Assembly (NCBI RefSeq): GCF_001870205.1
Contig: NZ_CP017267.1
Span: 1-64,000, forward strand
Direction of reading: 5' to 3'
DNA: 64,000 bases
From: Vagococcus teuberi
GTDB lineage: Bacteria; Bacillota; Bacilli; Lactobacillales; Vagococcaceae
Positions 21,234-29,529 of the stretch are shown here, piece after piece. The first letter of the stretch is position 1. Each line of letters begins with the position of its first letter. The notes below the pieces were generated by a model. That model saw only the letters and a list, made by a program, of their open reading frames with translations, was not told where the DNA came from and did no database searches. The translations under genes were made by a program, and so were the position numbers.

Positions 21234-23147
21234 TTACGATTTTTCACCGTATCGAGCTTTGACGTCTCCATACCACCAATTACCTAATTTGCGTTGAATC
21301 CATGGAATAACCCATTTATCTAATCCGAAGGCACGTCCAGAACCATTCATTAAAGCAAAGGCAACAAATAAGAACCAAATGTTAACCCAATAGAACATAC
21401 CTGACAGACAGAACATAACTACTAAAACAATCGTAGTTGCATTAGCTAACCAAGTAAATAACCCAAAGATAATGGCTAGAGCTAGAGCTACTTCAAATAG
21501 TGTCATGAATTTTTGCATAAATAAAGCAACTTCAGTATTTGGCATCATGAATTTCATAATAGATCCAAACCAGTCAGGCATTGATTTAAAGACAAGCATT
21601 GGTTCTTCACCAAAGGCATAACTTAATCCAAACGTTGGATCAGCAGTAGCAGTAGTTGCAGCAGCATCAGCGGCTTGAGAAGCACCTGATGTTGCATCAG
21701 CTGGTTGTAACCATTCAAACGGAAACGCAACAGTGTTGGTGAACCATGAGCCATCACCAAACCACGTACTTGGTTGTAATACTTTACCATTACCAATGAC
21801 TTTTTTCATGGCTTCAACTAACCAAACACATCCGTAGAATACGCGTAATGGAACAGACCATAACACATTACTATTACGTGACGTATGTCCTCTGAAAACA
21901 TTTCGTTCATCTTTAATTCGGAAAAATTCATGCATAATATATTGGAACATATAATAACCTGAGCGAATATCAAAGAAATATCTTAAGTTAATAATGTGTT
22001 TCATCAACATTGCAAAGAATCCACTTAAATGGAATTTATCAAAGACACATGCAACAGCATATTTAGATCCAATGGAAACCATGAATCCATCATATTTACC
22101 TTTGTAAGCTTCTTTTTCAGTTCCATTTATTGTTGCTAAAATATTTTTAGCAGCACAGATACCAGTTTGTTCAGCAGCTTGTACAATTTGCGGTGTTGGT
22201 CGGTTTTCTTTATCAGCTTCTTCAAAGTAAACTAAATCTCCGACAACAAAAATATTTTTTTCTTCGTAACCTTTTGCTTGCATGTACTCATTAGCAACTA
22301 AACGATTTGCACGTGCAGCAGGCATATCGAATTTTTCAGCATCACTATTTGCTTTAACACCAGCAGTCCAAATTAATGTATTAGTTGGGATTTTTTCACC
22401 AGATTTTAAGATGATATAATCTTCGTGTACTTCAACGATAGGCATATCTTTTAATATGCTAACCCCTTTTTTCGTTAGATATTTTTCAGCTTTTCCAGCA
22501 TCATTTCGGTCTAACATGTTTAAGATAGTTGGAGCAGCTTCAACCACCATTAAATTGATATCTTCTGGTTTAATTTTATTGTTTTTAGCTAATCGGTCTT
22601 TCCAGTCGATTAATTCACCAACCATTTCAATACCAGTAAATCCAGAACCGCAAACAACAAAATTCAACATCGCTTTACGTTTTGCTTCATCTGGCTCAAC
22701 AGCCGCAAGTGCAACAGTACGTTCGATGTGCTCTCTAATTTTAATAGCGTCATCCATAGACCATAAAGTAAATCCATGTTCTTTAACACCAGGTGTACCA
22801 AAGTCATTAGGTTCTCCCCCCATACCTAAAACTAGGTAGTCAAAAGAATAAGAACCTTGTTTGGTTTTAACTATTTTCTTCTCTTTATCAATAGTTATGA
22901 CTGTATCTGTTACAACACTGACATTTTTACGTTTGCAGAATAATCGTTGTAAATCATATTGGATTGCTTCTGGCTCCACACGTCCACCTGCAACTTCATG
23001 TAATTCTGTCATCATCGTTTGATAAGAATGACGATCAATTAATGTAATATGAGCATCTGGATTCTTTTTTAATTTTTTTGATAACATCTTTGTAGCAGCT
23101 ATTCCAGAATAACCTGCTCCGACAACTACTATTTCAGTCTTTGCCAT
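21234..23147 (-). CDS. ndh2: Type II NADH dehydrogenase with C-terminal membrane domain (Ndh2 of EET)
   Basis: Transfers electrons from NADH to a membrane quinone. Residues 1 to about 400 are a flavoprotein with FAD motif VVVGAGYSGI (7-16), NAD motif VVCGSGFTGIE (about 164-174) and NIFVVGD near 300. Unlike the usual 400-residue NDH-2, it has about 230 extra residues: an amphipathic region, an Ala/Thr-rich stretch near 470-495 that is probably outside the membrane, and helices ending in NGSGRAFGLDKW that look DoxX-like. This longer form is characteristic of the Listeria EET locus. AGGAGAGTG precedes the ATG. It diverges from pplA across about 300 bases. Confidence 0.92.
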   Translation of the reverse strand: MAKTEIVVVGAGYSGIAATKMLSKKLKKNPDAHITLIDRHSYQTMMTELHEVAGGRVEPEAIQYDLQRLFCKRKNVSVVTDTVITIDKEKKIVKTKQGSYSFDYLVLGMGGEPNDFGTPGVKEHGFTLWSMDDAIKIREHIERTVALAAVEPDEAKRKAMLNFVVCGSGFTGIEMVGELIDWKDRLAKNNKIKPEDINLMVVEAAPTILNMLDRNDAGKAEKYLTKKGVSILKDMPIVEVHEDYIILKSGEKIPTNTLIWTAGVKANSDAEKFDMPAARANRLVANEYMQAKGYEEKNIFVVGDLVYFEEADKENRPTPQIVQAAEQTGICAAKNILATINGTEKEAYKGKYDGFMVSIGSKYAVACVFDKFHLSGFFAMLMKHIINLRYFFDIRSGYYMFQYIMHEFFRIKDERNVFRGHTSRNSNVLWSVPLRVFYGCVWLVEAMKKVIGNGKVLQPSTWFGDGSWFTNTVAFPFEWLQPADATSGASQAADAAATTATADPTFGLSYAFGEEPMLVFKSMPDWFGSIMKFMMPNTEVALFMQKFMTLFEVALALAIIFGLFTWLANATTIVLVVMFCLSGMFYWVNIWFLFVAFALMNGSGRAFGLDKWVIPWIQRKLGNWWYGDVKARYGEKS

Positions 23148-23446
23148 AAAACACTCTCCTTTAATTTTTTATAAAAATTAGTTTGTGAATTGTGCAGAAT
23201 AGTACTATTTATAAGAACGTGAAAAAATTTACACAATTACTTACAATTATACAGTGTTATAAAAGAAAAGTCTAACAAATCTTTGATATTAACAAAAAAA
23301 TAAAAATAGAAAGAATTGAGAGAATGATTAAAAAAATGTGAAAATATGAATAAAGTTATTTAAAGGCATTGCATTTTTAGTCACAATATTATAAGATTAC
23401 AAGTGATTAGAAGTTCACAAAGAATATAAAAAGGCGGGTTATTCAT
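23148..23446. other. Divergent control region between ndh2 and pplA
   Basis: An AT-rich gap from which both arms of the electron transfer locus are transcribed. I see TTGCAT at 23369 and TATTAT/TTATAA around 23387-23394, but the spacing is too short for a confident promoter. No clear Rex or Fnr operator was found (see rejected items). Confidence 0.4.
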
Positions 23447-23992
23447 ATGAAATTCAAAAAATTAGTGTCAGGCGTTGCAATGTTAGCGTTATCTACAATT
23501 TTGTTAGCTGCTTGTGGTGGGGATAAAAAGGATGATACATCAGCTTCATCAAGTACAGCTTCATCAAGTACAGCAGTAGCAGATTCTTCATCAACAGCAG
23601 ATTCATTTGTAATGGGTGAATTAAAAGATGGTGAGTATAAGTTAGAAGAAAAAAATTACAATAATGGTTACCGTGTCGTATTTACAATAGTTGTAAAAGA
23701 TGGAAAAATCACCGAATCTAAATATGATAATGTGAATGAAGAAGGTAAATCAAAAGTTGATGATGCAGACTATAACAAAAAAATGGAAAAAGTTGCTAAA
23801 ACATCACCAGAAAAATATATACCAGAGTTAAATAAAGCATTATTAGAAAAACAAAATCCTTCAGATATTGATACGATTACTGGTGCGACACACTCAACAG
23901 ATAGCTTCAAAGAATACGCAAAACAATTAATTGAAGCAGCTGAAAAAGGTGATACTAAAACAATTGAAATTGACAATCAAGTAGAAAAATAA
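23447..23992 (+). CDS. pplA: Flavinylated lipoprotein PplA (single FMN-binding domain)
   Basis: Extracellular electron carrier anchored by a lipid. The lipobox ends LLAAC with Cys23, followed by a Ser/Ala/Thr-rich linker (about 30-53) and one FMN-binding domain. The flavinylation motif is DTITGAT (142-148), where the last Thr would be covalently linked to FMN by FmnB. Listeria PplA has two such domains and is nearly twice as long; this 181-residue version has one. It is followed by its own terminator and then by fmnB, its modifying enzyme. Confidence 0.92.
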   Translation: MKFKKLVSGVAMLALSTILLAACGGDKKDDTSASSSTASSSTAVADSSSTADSFVMGELKDGEYKLEEKNYNNGYRVVFTIVVKDGKITESKYDNVNEEGKSKVDDADYNKKMEKVAKTSPEKYIPELNKALLEKQNPSDIDTITGATHSTDSFKEYAKQLIEAAEKGDTKTIEIDNQVEK

Positions 23993-24017
23993 TAAACTTA
24001 TATTTGATTAGTAATGA

Positions 24018-24048
24018 GTGGCAAGCTTTTAAGTTTGCCACCTTTTTT
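24018..24048 (+). terminator. Terminator after pplA
   Basis: GTGGCAA and TTGCCAC pair and are followed by six Ts. It probably makes pplA more abundant than the downstream fmnB-dmkA message. Confidence 0.83.
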
Positions 24049-24080
24049 ATTTTAAAAAGTTTATAGCGAGGGAAGTATCC

Positions 24081-25175
24081 ATGAAAAAAAAAATAACCAC
24101 AGCTATGCTATTATTAACTTTCACGAGTTTTTTAATAGCAGGGTGTTCAAGTAAGAAAACAGATTCAAATACAACAACCAAACAAGAAAAACTTGTAAAA
24201 GAGCCTTACTCAGAAAGACAATTTTTGATGGGAACTTATGTACAAGTCAAAATTTACAATGAAGGCAAAGAAGAAGTATTAAAAAAAGCGTTTGATCGTA
24301 TAGGTGTCTTAGATAGAGAAATCACTGTTAATGAAAAAGGGTCTGAAGTGGATGAAATCAATGATCAGGCAGGTATTAAGCCAGTAAAGGTCAGCTCAGA
24401 TGTATATGATTTGATTAAAGCTGCTGTAAATTATACAGAAGACTCTAATGGAGGGTTTGATTTAGCTATTGGACCAATCACGCAATTATGGCATATTGGG
24501 TTTGATGATGCGAGAAAGCCAGAACAAAGTGAAATCGATCAAGAATTGAAAAAAGTTGATTATAAAAAAGTGGTACTAAATGATAAAGATCAAACTGTTT
24601 ATTTAGAAGAAAAAGGGATGAGCCTAGATTTAGGAGCCATTGCTAAAGGATACATTACAGATGAAGTAGTTGATGTGCTAAAAGAAAATGGTGTAACAAG
24701 TGCTATTGTTGATTTAGGAGGAAACGTCTACGTGTTAGGCGACAACCCTAGAAGTGATTCAGGTAAGTGGAAAATCGGAATTCAAGATCCAAATGAAGCT
24801 AGAAATACTGTCGTTGGAACAGTAGAAGAAAAAAATAAATCCCTTGTAACGTCTGGTATCTATGAACGTTATTTAAAAGTTGGCGACAACGTTTTCCATC
24901 ACTTGTTTAACGCTAAAACAGGTTACCCATTTGATAATGAAATTGCAGGTGTGACGATTGTATCAGATACATCGATTGCAGGAGATGCCCTTTCAACAGC
25001 TGTGTTTTCTAAAGGTGTTAAAGAAGGTATGGCTTATGTAGATAGCTTAGATGGTGTCGATGCCATTTTTATTACAAAAGATGATAGTATCTACATAAGT
25101 AAAGGATTACAAGGTAACTTTAAGTTAAATAAAGAATCTCCTTATAAGCTTAAAGATATAAAAGAGTTAAAGTAG
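24081..25175 (+). CDS. fmnB: FAD:protein FMN transferase, lipoprotein (FmnB/ApbE)
   Basis: Cleaves FAD and attaches FMN to Thr/Ser of target proteins outside the membrane. Of 364 residues, the lipobox LIAGC gives Cys22 as lipid anchor. The ApbE fold shows RQFLMGTYVQVKIYN, SLDLGAIAKGYI, AIVDLGGNVYVLG and AGDALSTAVFSKG, the last carrying the metal-binding Asp. Its substrate is most likely PplA just upstream. dmkA follows after 25 bases in the same transcript. Confidence 0.95.
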   Translation: MKKKITTAMLLLTFTSFLIAGCSSKKTDSNTTTKQEKLVKEPYSERQFLMGTYVQVKIYNEGKEEVLKKAFDRIGVLDREITVNEKGSEVDEINDQAGIKPVKVSSDVYDLIKAAVNYTEDSNGGFDLAIGPITQLWHIGFDDARKPEQSEIDQELKKVDYKKVVLNDKDQTVYLEEKGMSLDLGAIAKGYITDEVVDVLKENGVTSAIVDLGGNVYVLGDNPRSDSGKWKIGIQDPNEARNTVVGTVEEKNKSLVTSGIYERYLKVGDNVFHHLFNAKTGYPFDNEIAGVTIVSDTSIAGDALSTAVFSKGVKEGMAYVDSLDGVDAIFITKDDSIYISKGLQGNFKLNKESPYKLKDIKELK

Positions 25176-25200
25176 TGTTAAAAGAAGGAGTTTTTTATTC

Positions 25201-26139
25201 ATGGCAGTGTTTTTTGAATTAGTTGAAATTCGAACAAAACTAGCAAGTGTCTTTCCTTATTTTATAGGTTTGTTATTTTCGTTATACTATTTTGAGCAAA
25301 TAAACTGGTTTAATATGTTTCTATTTTTTATTGGGATGTTTATTTTTGATATGGCCACCACAGCGATTAATAACCTGATGGATTATTTAAAAGCTAAGGA
25401 TGATAGCTATCAACAGTTGACTAATATTATTGGAAGAGCTGGGTTAAAAGTATCAAAAGTTCGAAACATGATTATTGGAATGATTACATTTTCTAGTATC
25501 ATTGGTTTATGGTTAACGTTTCGTACAAGTCTATTATTGTTGCCAATGGGTGGTTTATGTTTTTTGATTGGTATCTTTTATACATTTGGTCCAGTCCCAT
25601 TATCAAGAATGCCATTAGGAGAGTTATTTAGTGGTGTGACGATGGGATTTGGTATTTTCTTTATCACGTTATACTTAAACGTTTATGACACAGGATTTTT
25701 AGCTCTTAAATTTGCTAACGGTCAGTTCATGTTATCAGGCAATATTAAGGAGTTAATCGTCAGTGTATGGGCATCTATTCCTATGATGTTTACCATTGCC
25801 AACATCATGCTAGCCAATAATCTATGTGATTTAGATCAAGATATTTTAAATCATCGTTATACGTTACCTTTCTATATTGGTAGACAAAATGGTGTGTATC
25901 TATTTGATTTATTAATGTATAGTTGTTATTTTGTGATAGTCATTGGCGTTATGGTAGGCATTTATCATTGGAGCATGTTGATTATTTTAGTTACATTTCC
26001 ACTGGTTAAAAAGAATGTCTCTCAATTTAATGAAAAACAAGAAAAGGGAACCACGTTTTCTGTAGCCATTAAAAATTTAGTATTATTTAATGGGGCACAG
26101 ATTACAGGGTTATTATTAGGTATTATATTAACTAAGTAA
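25201..26139 (+). CDS. dmkA: 1,4-dihydroxy-2-naphthoate polyprenyltransferase-like (DmkA)
   Basis: A UbiA/MenA-family membrane enzyme of 312 residues with eight or nine helices that joins a prenyl chain to dihydroxynaphthoate, giving demethylmenaquinone. The first metal-binding motif is NNLMDYLKAKDD near residue 59 and the second is NNLCDLDQDILNHR near 203; both keep their aspartates. The position after fmnB and opposite dmkB argues for a quinone dedicated to electron export, as in Listeria. GAAGGAG precedes the ATG. Whether the cell also has a second MenA cannot be seen here. Confidence 0.9.
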   Translation: MAVFFELVEIRTKLASVFPYFIGLLFSLYYFEQINWFNMFLFFIGMFIFDMATTAINNLMDYLKAKDDSYQQLTNIIGRAGLKVSKVRNMIIGMITFSSIIGLWLTFRTSLLLLPMGGLCFLIGIFYTFGPVPLSRMPLGELFSGVTMGFGIFFITLYLNVYDTGFLALKFANGQFMLSGNIKELIVSVWASIPMMFTIANIMLANNLCDLDQDILNHRYTLPFYIGRQNGVYLFDLLMYSCYFVIVIGVMVGIYHWSMLIILVTFPLVKKNVSQFNEKQEKGTTFSVAIKNLVLFNGAQITGLLLGIILTK

Positions 26140-26144
26140 TATAA

Positions 26145-26198
26145 AAGTATTTTATAATGTCTTTTTAGTGGGTTAGGGCGATTATAAAATGCTTTTTT
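26145..26198 (+). terminator. Terminator after dmkA
   Basis: AAGTATTTTATAAT pairs with ATTATAAAATGCTT (one G-T pair) around a 22-base loop, followed by TTTTTT. From here to the next promoter (26199-26454) the DNA is extremely AT-rich with no gene seen. Confidence 0.72.
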
Positions 26199-26454
26199 AG
26201 TCTGTATAATTAAAAATAGTGTATTAAAATAAGTTTGTTATAGAAAAATATCAAGAAATTAGTTGATAATTTTATAAACTATCAGTAATTTCGAATATTA
26301 TTTAAACTTAGTGTTATTAAGCATAGACTTGCTATTTTTTATATCACAACAAAGTAATAAACAGATAATAAAAAATCGTTAATATAAAAAATGCATTTGT
26401 TTATTATAATACTTTTTTTTAAGATAGAAAAACAACTACAAATAAAACAAAATA

Positions 26455-26482
26455 TTGAACTTTGGTTATAAAGTGATATAAT
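26455..26482 (+). promoter_or_regulatory. Promoter of the LPxTG-like surface protein
   Basis: TTGAAC and TATAAT are separated by 16 bases. Initiation near 26489 would leave a leader of only about 25 bases. Confidence 0.7.
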
Positions 26483-26513
26483 ATATAAGAAAAACCTATG
26501 ATAGATAAATCAC

Positions 26514-26981
26514 ATGAAAAAAGTTAAATTAGCAACAGCAACATTATTAGCAGGGACAGCAATGGCACCGATAATAACAAACACTATCACTATTGATCCA
26601 TGGGAACAAGCAGCTAAGGAAGATGCAGCTAAAAAAGATTGGAATACTGAATCTGCTAAAGAAAGCAAAGATGCAGAAGACGCATATGCAGATGTATGGG
26701 AAAAAGTAGCGAACGAAGTAAATCAAACATCTGAATCAAAAACAGAAGATTCTAAAACTGAATCTTCAAAAGAAGCAGAAAAAACAACTGATTCTAAAAA
26801 AGAAGAAACTAAAACAACAGACTCTAAAAAGGCTGCTGTAAAAGTTGCTACAAAAAAAGAAGAAGTCAAAAAATCTGCAGCTGTTTTACCACAAACAAAT
26901 GATACTGTAAATGCTGGTTTAGTTGCTGGTGGAGTATTATCTATGTTAGGTTCAGCTTTATTATTCTTCAGAAAAAAATAA
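26514..26981 (+). CDS. Small secreted protein with LPxTG-like cell-wall anchor
   Basis: A 155-residue protein with an N-terminal signal peptide (KKVKLATATLLAGTAMAP), a hydrophilic middle built of repeated Lys/Glu/Ser/Thr/Asp (TESSKEAEKTTDSKKEETKT style), and a C-terminal sorting signal: LPQTN, a hydrophobic helix, then RKK. The motif has Asn where sortase A substrates normally have Gly. No Shine-Dalgarno sequence is evident before the ATG. I do not recognise a functional domain; the middle looks like a spacer or stalk. It follows the electron transfer genes but has its own promoter. Confidence 0.75.
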   Translation: MKKVKLATATLLAGTAMAPIITNTITIDPWEQAAKEDAAKKDWNTESAKESKDAEDAYADVWEKVANEVNQTSESKTEDSKTESSKEAEKTTDSKKEETKTTDSKKAAVKVATKKEEVKKSAAVLPQTNDTVNAGLVAGGVLSMLGSALLFFRKK

Positions 26982-27000
26982 GCTAAGATTATACTGTTAA

Positions 27001-27036
27001 GGTAAGTAATAGATTATCTATTATTTACCTTTTTTG
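27001..27036 (+). terminator. Terminator after the LPxTG-like gene
   Basis: GGTAAGTAATAGAT pairs with ATCTATTATTTACC, followed by six Ts. Confidence 0.85.
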
Positions 27037-27105
27037 TTGTTTATTCTATCCTTTTTTGCTCTCTTTTGATATGATGAAGGCGACATATGAATTGAGGTGA
27101 CAAAA

Positions 27106-28107
27106 ATGAAAATGACAATCAAAGAAATAGCAGCTATCTCAGGTGTTTCGACGACAACAGTTTCTCAGATATTAAATAATAAAGGGCAGAGATTTAGCGA
27201 AGAAACACGCAAAAGAGTTTTGAAAGCGGTCGAGGAATACGATTACAATCCTGATTACTTTGCTAAAAATATGGTTCACAGGGAGTCTAAAACAGTTGGA
27301 ATGATTGTTCCAGATGTAACTGACTTATTTTTTTCCAAGGTAATTGAAGGTGTTGAGGCTTACTTTAATAAAAAAGATTATATGATTTTATTATGTAATT
27401 CAAGACATTCAGCAGAAAAAGAGAAAGATTATATCAAACAACTTCAAAATCGATCGGTTGCAGGAATTTTATTAGCAAGTCCAAATTCGCTAAAGTTAGA
27501 GAGTGACTTAAAAGGAAGTCCATATATTTTAATTGATAGGGGGCTTAATACGAGAACAGAAGGAAATCTGTTAGTAAAAGAATATAGTGGCGTTTATCAA
27601 GCTATTCAACATTTGATTGATAATGGACATACTAGAGTTGGTATGCTGACAAATGAATCCGGTTATTATGAAATGACAGAGCGATTCGATGCGTATTATC
27701 AATGTCTAAAAGATAATAATATTGAATATAATCCTGACTTTATTGCAGACGGTCCTGTGACAATAGAGGGTGGATACTTGGCAGCTAAAGCATTACTCGA
27801 AAAACAATTTATCACAGCATTATGTTGTGGAAATGATCAAATGGCGGTGGGAGCTTACAGAGCAGCCTATGAATTAGGTTTATCTATTCCAAAAGATTTA
27901 TCGGTGGTAGGATTTGATGACTTAGAACTCTCGGCTTTTTTAAATCCACCATTAACGACAGTCAAACAACCAGCTTTTGATATTGGTTATACAGCCGCCC
28001 GATATTTGTTGCAAGAAATAGAGCACCCTAATGAAATTATTCCTAATAAAACTTTTGAAACCACGTTTATTGAACGAGGGAGCACAATATCTATTGACAA
28101 AACATGA
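27106..28107 (+). CDS. LacI-family transcriptional regulator of the nucleoside genes
   Basis: A 333-residue repressor-type protein. The N-terminal helix-turn-helix reads TIKEIAAISGVSTTTVSQILN, with the hinge helix RVLKAVEEYDYNPDYFAKNM. The rest is a periplasmic-binding-protein-like effector domain of the RbsR/PurR type, with VGMIVPDVTDLFFSKVIEGVE and the VVGFDDLELSAFLNPPLTTV C-terminal motif. The ATG at 27106 has GAGGTG six bases upstream; a GTG at 27097 would overlap it. It lies directly upstream of pdp and next to two LacI-type palindromes, so it probably controls the nucleoside operon in response to a nucleoside or pentose phosphate. The effector is not deducible. Confidence 0.9.
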   Translation: MKMTIKEIAAISGVSTTTVSQILNNKGQRFSEETRKRVLKAVEEYDYNPDYFAKNMVHRESKTVGMIVPDVTDLFFSKVIEGVEAYFNKKDYMILLCNSRHSAEKEKDYIKQLQNRSVAGILLASPNSLKLESDLKGSPYILIDRGLNTRTEGNLLVKEYSGVYQAIQHLIDNGHTRVGMLTNESGYYEMTERFDAYYQCLKDNNIEYNPDFIADGPVTIEGGYLAAKALLEKQFITALCCGNDQMAVGAYRAAYELGLSIPKDLSVVGFDDLELSAFLNPPLTTVKQPAFDIGYTAARYLLQEIEHPNEIIPNKTFETTFIERGSTISIDKT

Positions 28108-28140
28108 AAACGTGTTAAAATCTAATTGTAAGCGCTATTA
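28094..28140 (+). promoter_or_regulatory. pdp promoter with overlapping cre-like site
   Basis: TTGACA (28094-28099) lies within the last codons of the regulator gene, with TAAAAT at 28116-28121 after a 16-base spacer. Overlapping the expected start is TTGTAAGCGCTATTA (28126-28140), which matches the CcpA cre consensus WTGNAANCGNWNNCW at all but one fixed position. Glucose repression of the operon is therefore likely. Confidence 0.7.
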
Positions 28141-28156
28141 GTTTAATACTACAAAG

Positions 28157-28204
28157 AGTAAAACGATTTACTTAAGTAGATTATTTGTAGTAAATCGTTT
28201 TACT
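28157..28204. promoter_or_regulatory. Twin LacI-type operators in the pdp leader
   Basis: Two near-identical 16-bp palindromes, AGTAAAACGATTTACT (28157-28172) and AGTAAATCGTTTTACT (28189-28204), with a central CG as in LacI-family operators. Centres are 32 bp apart, three helical turns, so two dimers would bind on the same face. They lie downstream of the promoter and just before the pdp ribosome binding site. The two copies can also pair with one another as one long RNA hairpin. Confidence 0.82.
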
Positions 28205-28227
28205 TAATGAGAATTGAGGAACACATA

Positions 28228-29529
28228 ATGAGAATGGTAGATTTGATTAAAAAGAAACGAGACGGCTTAGCTTTATCAAAAGATGAGATTGAATTTATTA
28301 TTAATGGTTATACTACAGGTGATGTAACAGATTATCAAATGAGTGCTCTTTTAATGGCTATATATTTTAATGATATGACAGATGAAGAAATCACTTGGAT
28401 GACCACAGCGATGAGTCAATCGGGAGATATGATTGATTTATCGGCCATTCAAGGAATTAAAGTTGATAAACATTCAACTGGTGGAGTAGGAGATACAACA
28501 ACATTAGTATTAGCTCCTTTAGTGGCATCAGTTGGAGCAAAAGTAGCTAAAATGAGTGGTCGAGGATTAGGTCACACTGGTGGTACAATTGATAAATTAG
28601 AAGCGATACCAGGATTTAAAGTTGAACTAGAAAATGATGAATTTATAAAATTTGTTAATGAAAGTAACGTTGCAGTAACTGGACAATCCGGAGATCTAGC
28701 ACCAGCAGATAAAAAAATCTATGCATTACGTGATGTAACAGCAACGGTTGATTCTATCCCACTTATTGCTAGTTCTATCATGAGTAAAAAGATTGCGTCA
28801 GGTGCAGATGCGATAGTACTTGATGTGACAACAGGTGATGGTGCCTTTATGAAAAATATCGAGGATGCTGAAAGATTAGCTCATACAATGGTTCGAATCG
28901 GTCATTTAGCAAATCGTCAAACGATGGCAATTATTTCTGATATGTCACAACCTTTGGGAAATGCGATTGGGAACGCTAATGAGATAAAAGAAGCAATTGA
29001 TGCATTAAAAGGTGAGGGGCCAGAAGATTTAATGGAAATGGTATACACTCTTGGGAGTCAAATGGTTGTTCTAGCAGAAAGAGCGTCTACTTTAGAAGAG
29101 GCACGACAATTATTAGAAAATAGCATAACAAGTGGCGCAGCTGCGGATAAATTCAAAGAAATGATTCGTAATCAAGGTGGGGATGATTCGGTCGTTGATT
29201 TTCCTGAAAAATTACCACAAGCAAGCTATATTATAGAAGTTCCATCTAAAAAGACTGGTGTTGTTTCTAAAATCGTTGCGGACAAAATCGGTGTTGCAGC
29301 AATGCTTTTAGGTGCTGGTCGAAGAACAAAAGAAGAAGAAATTGATTATGCAGTTGGTTTAATTTTGAATAAAAAAGTTGGGGAATCAGTATTTGAAGGC
29401 GAATCATTAGTGACTATTCAATCGAATCGCGAAAATGTTGATGATGTCTTAAAAGTTATCTATGAGAATATAGAGATTGGTGATTTGGGAGAAGAGCCAG
29501 TTCTCATTCACAAAATAATAACCGAATAA
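28228..29529 (+). CDS. pdp: Pyrimidine-nucleoside phosphorylase
   Basis: Phosphorolyses uridine, thymidine and deoxyuridine to base plus (deoxy)ribose-1-phosphate. The 433-residue protein has the signature [20 protein letters not shown], the phosphate-binding [16 protein letters not shown], and the C-terminal glycine-rich barrel-sandwich domain. The start was set at the ATG eight bases after GAGGA; an ATG at 28207 lies too close to the second operator and lacks a ribosome binding site. First gene of the salvage block. Confidence 0.96.
   Translation: MRMVDLIKKKRDGLALSKDEIEFIINGYTTGDVTDYQMSALLMAIYFNDMTDEEITWMTTAMSQSGDMIDLSAIQGIKVDKHSTGGVGDTTTLVLAPLVASVGAKVAKMSGRGLGHTGGTIDKLEAIPGFKVELENDEFIKFVNESNVAVTGQSGDLAPADKKIYALRDVTATVDSIPLIASSIMSKKIASGADAIVLDVTTGDGAFMKNIEDAERLAHTMVRIGHLANRQTMAIISDMSQPLGNAIGNANEIKEAIDALKGEGPEDLMEMVYTLGSQMVVLAERASTLEEARQLLENSITSGAAADKFKEMIRNQGGDDSVVDFPEKLPQASYIIEVPSKKTGVVSKIVADKIGVAAMLLGAGRRTKEEEIDYAVGLILNKKVGESVFEGESLVTIQSNRENVDDVLKVIYENIEIGDLGEEPVLIHKIITE

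Noticed and set aside
23200-23260. GTGAAAAAATTTACACAA near the ndh2 promoter as a Rex operator
   Set aside because: The two half-sites are one base too far apart for the Rex consensus TTGTGAAAWWWWTTCACAA and two terminal positions mismatch.
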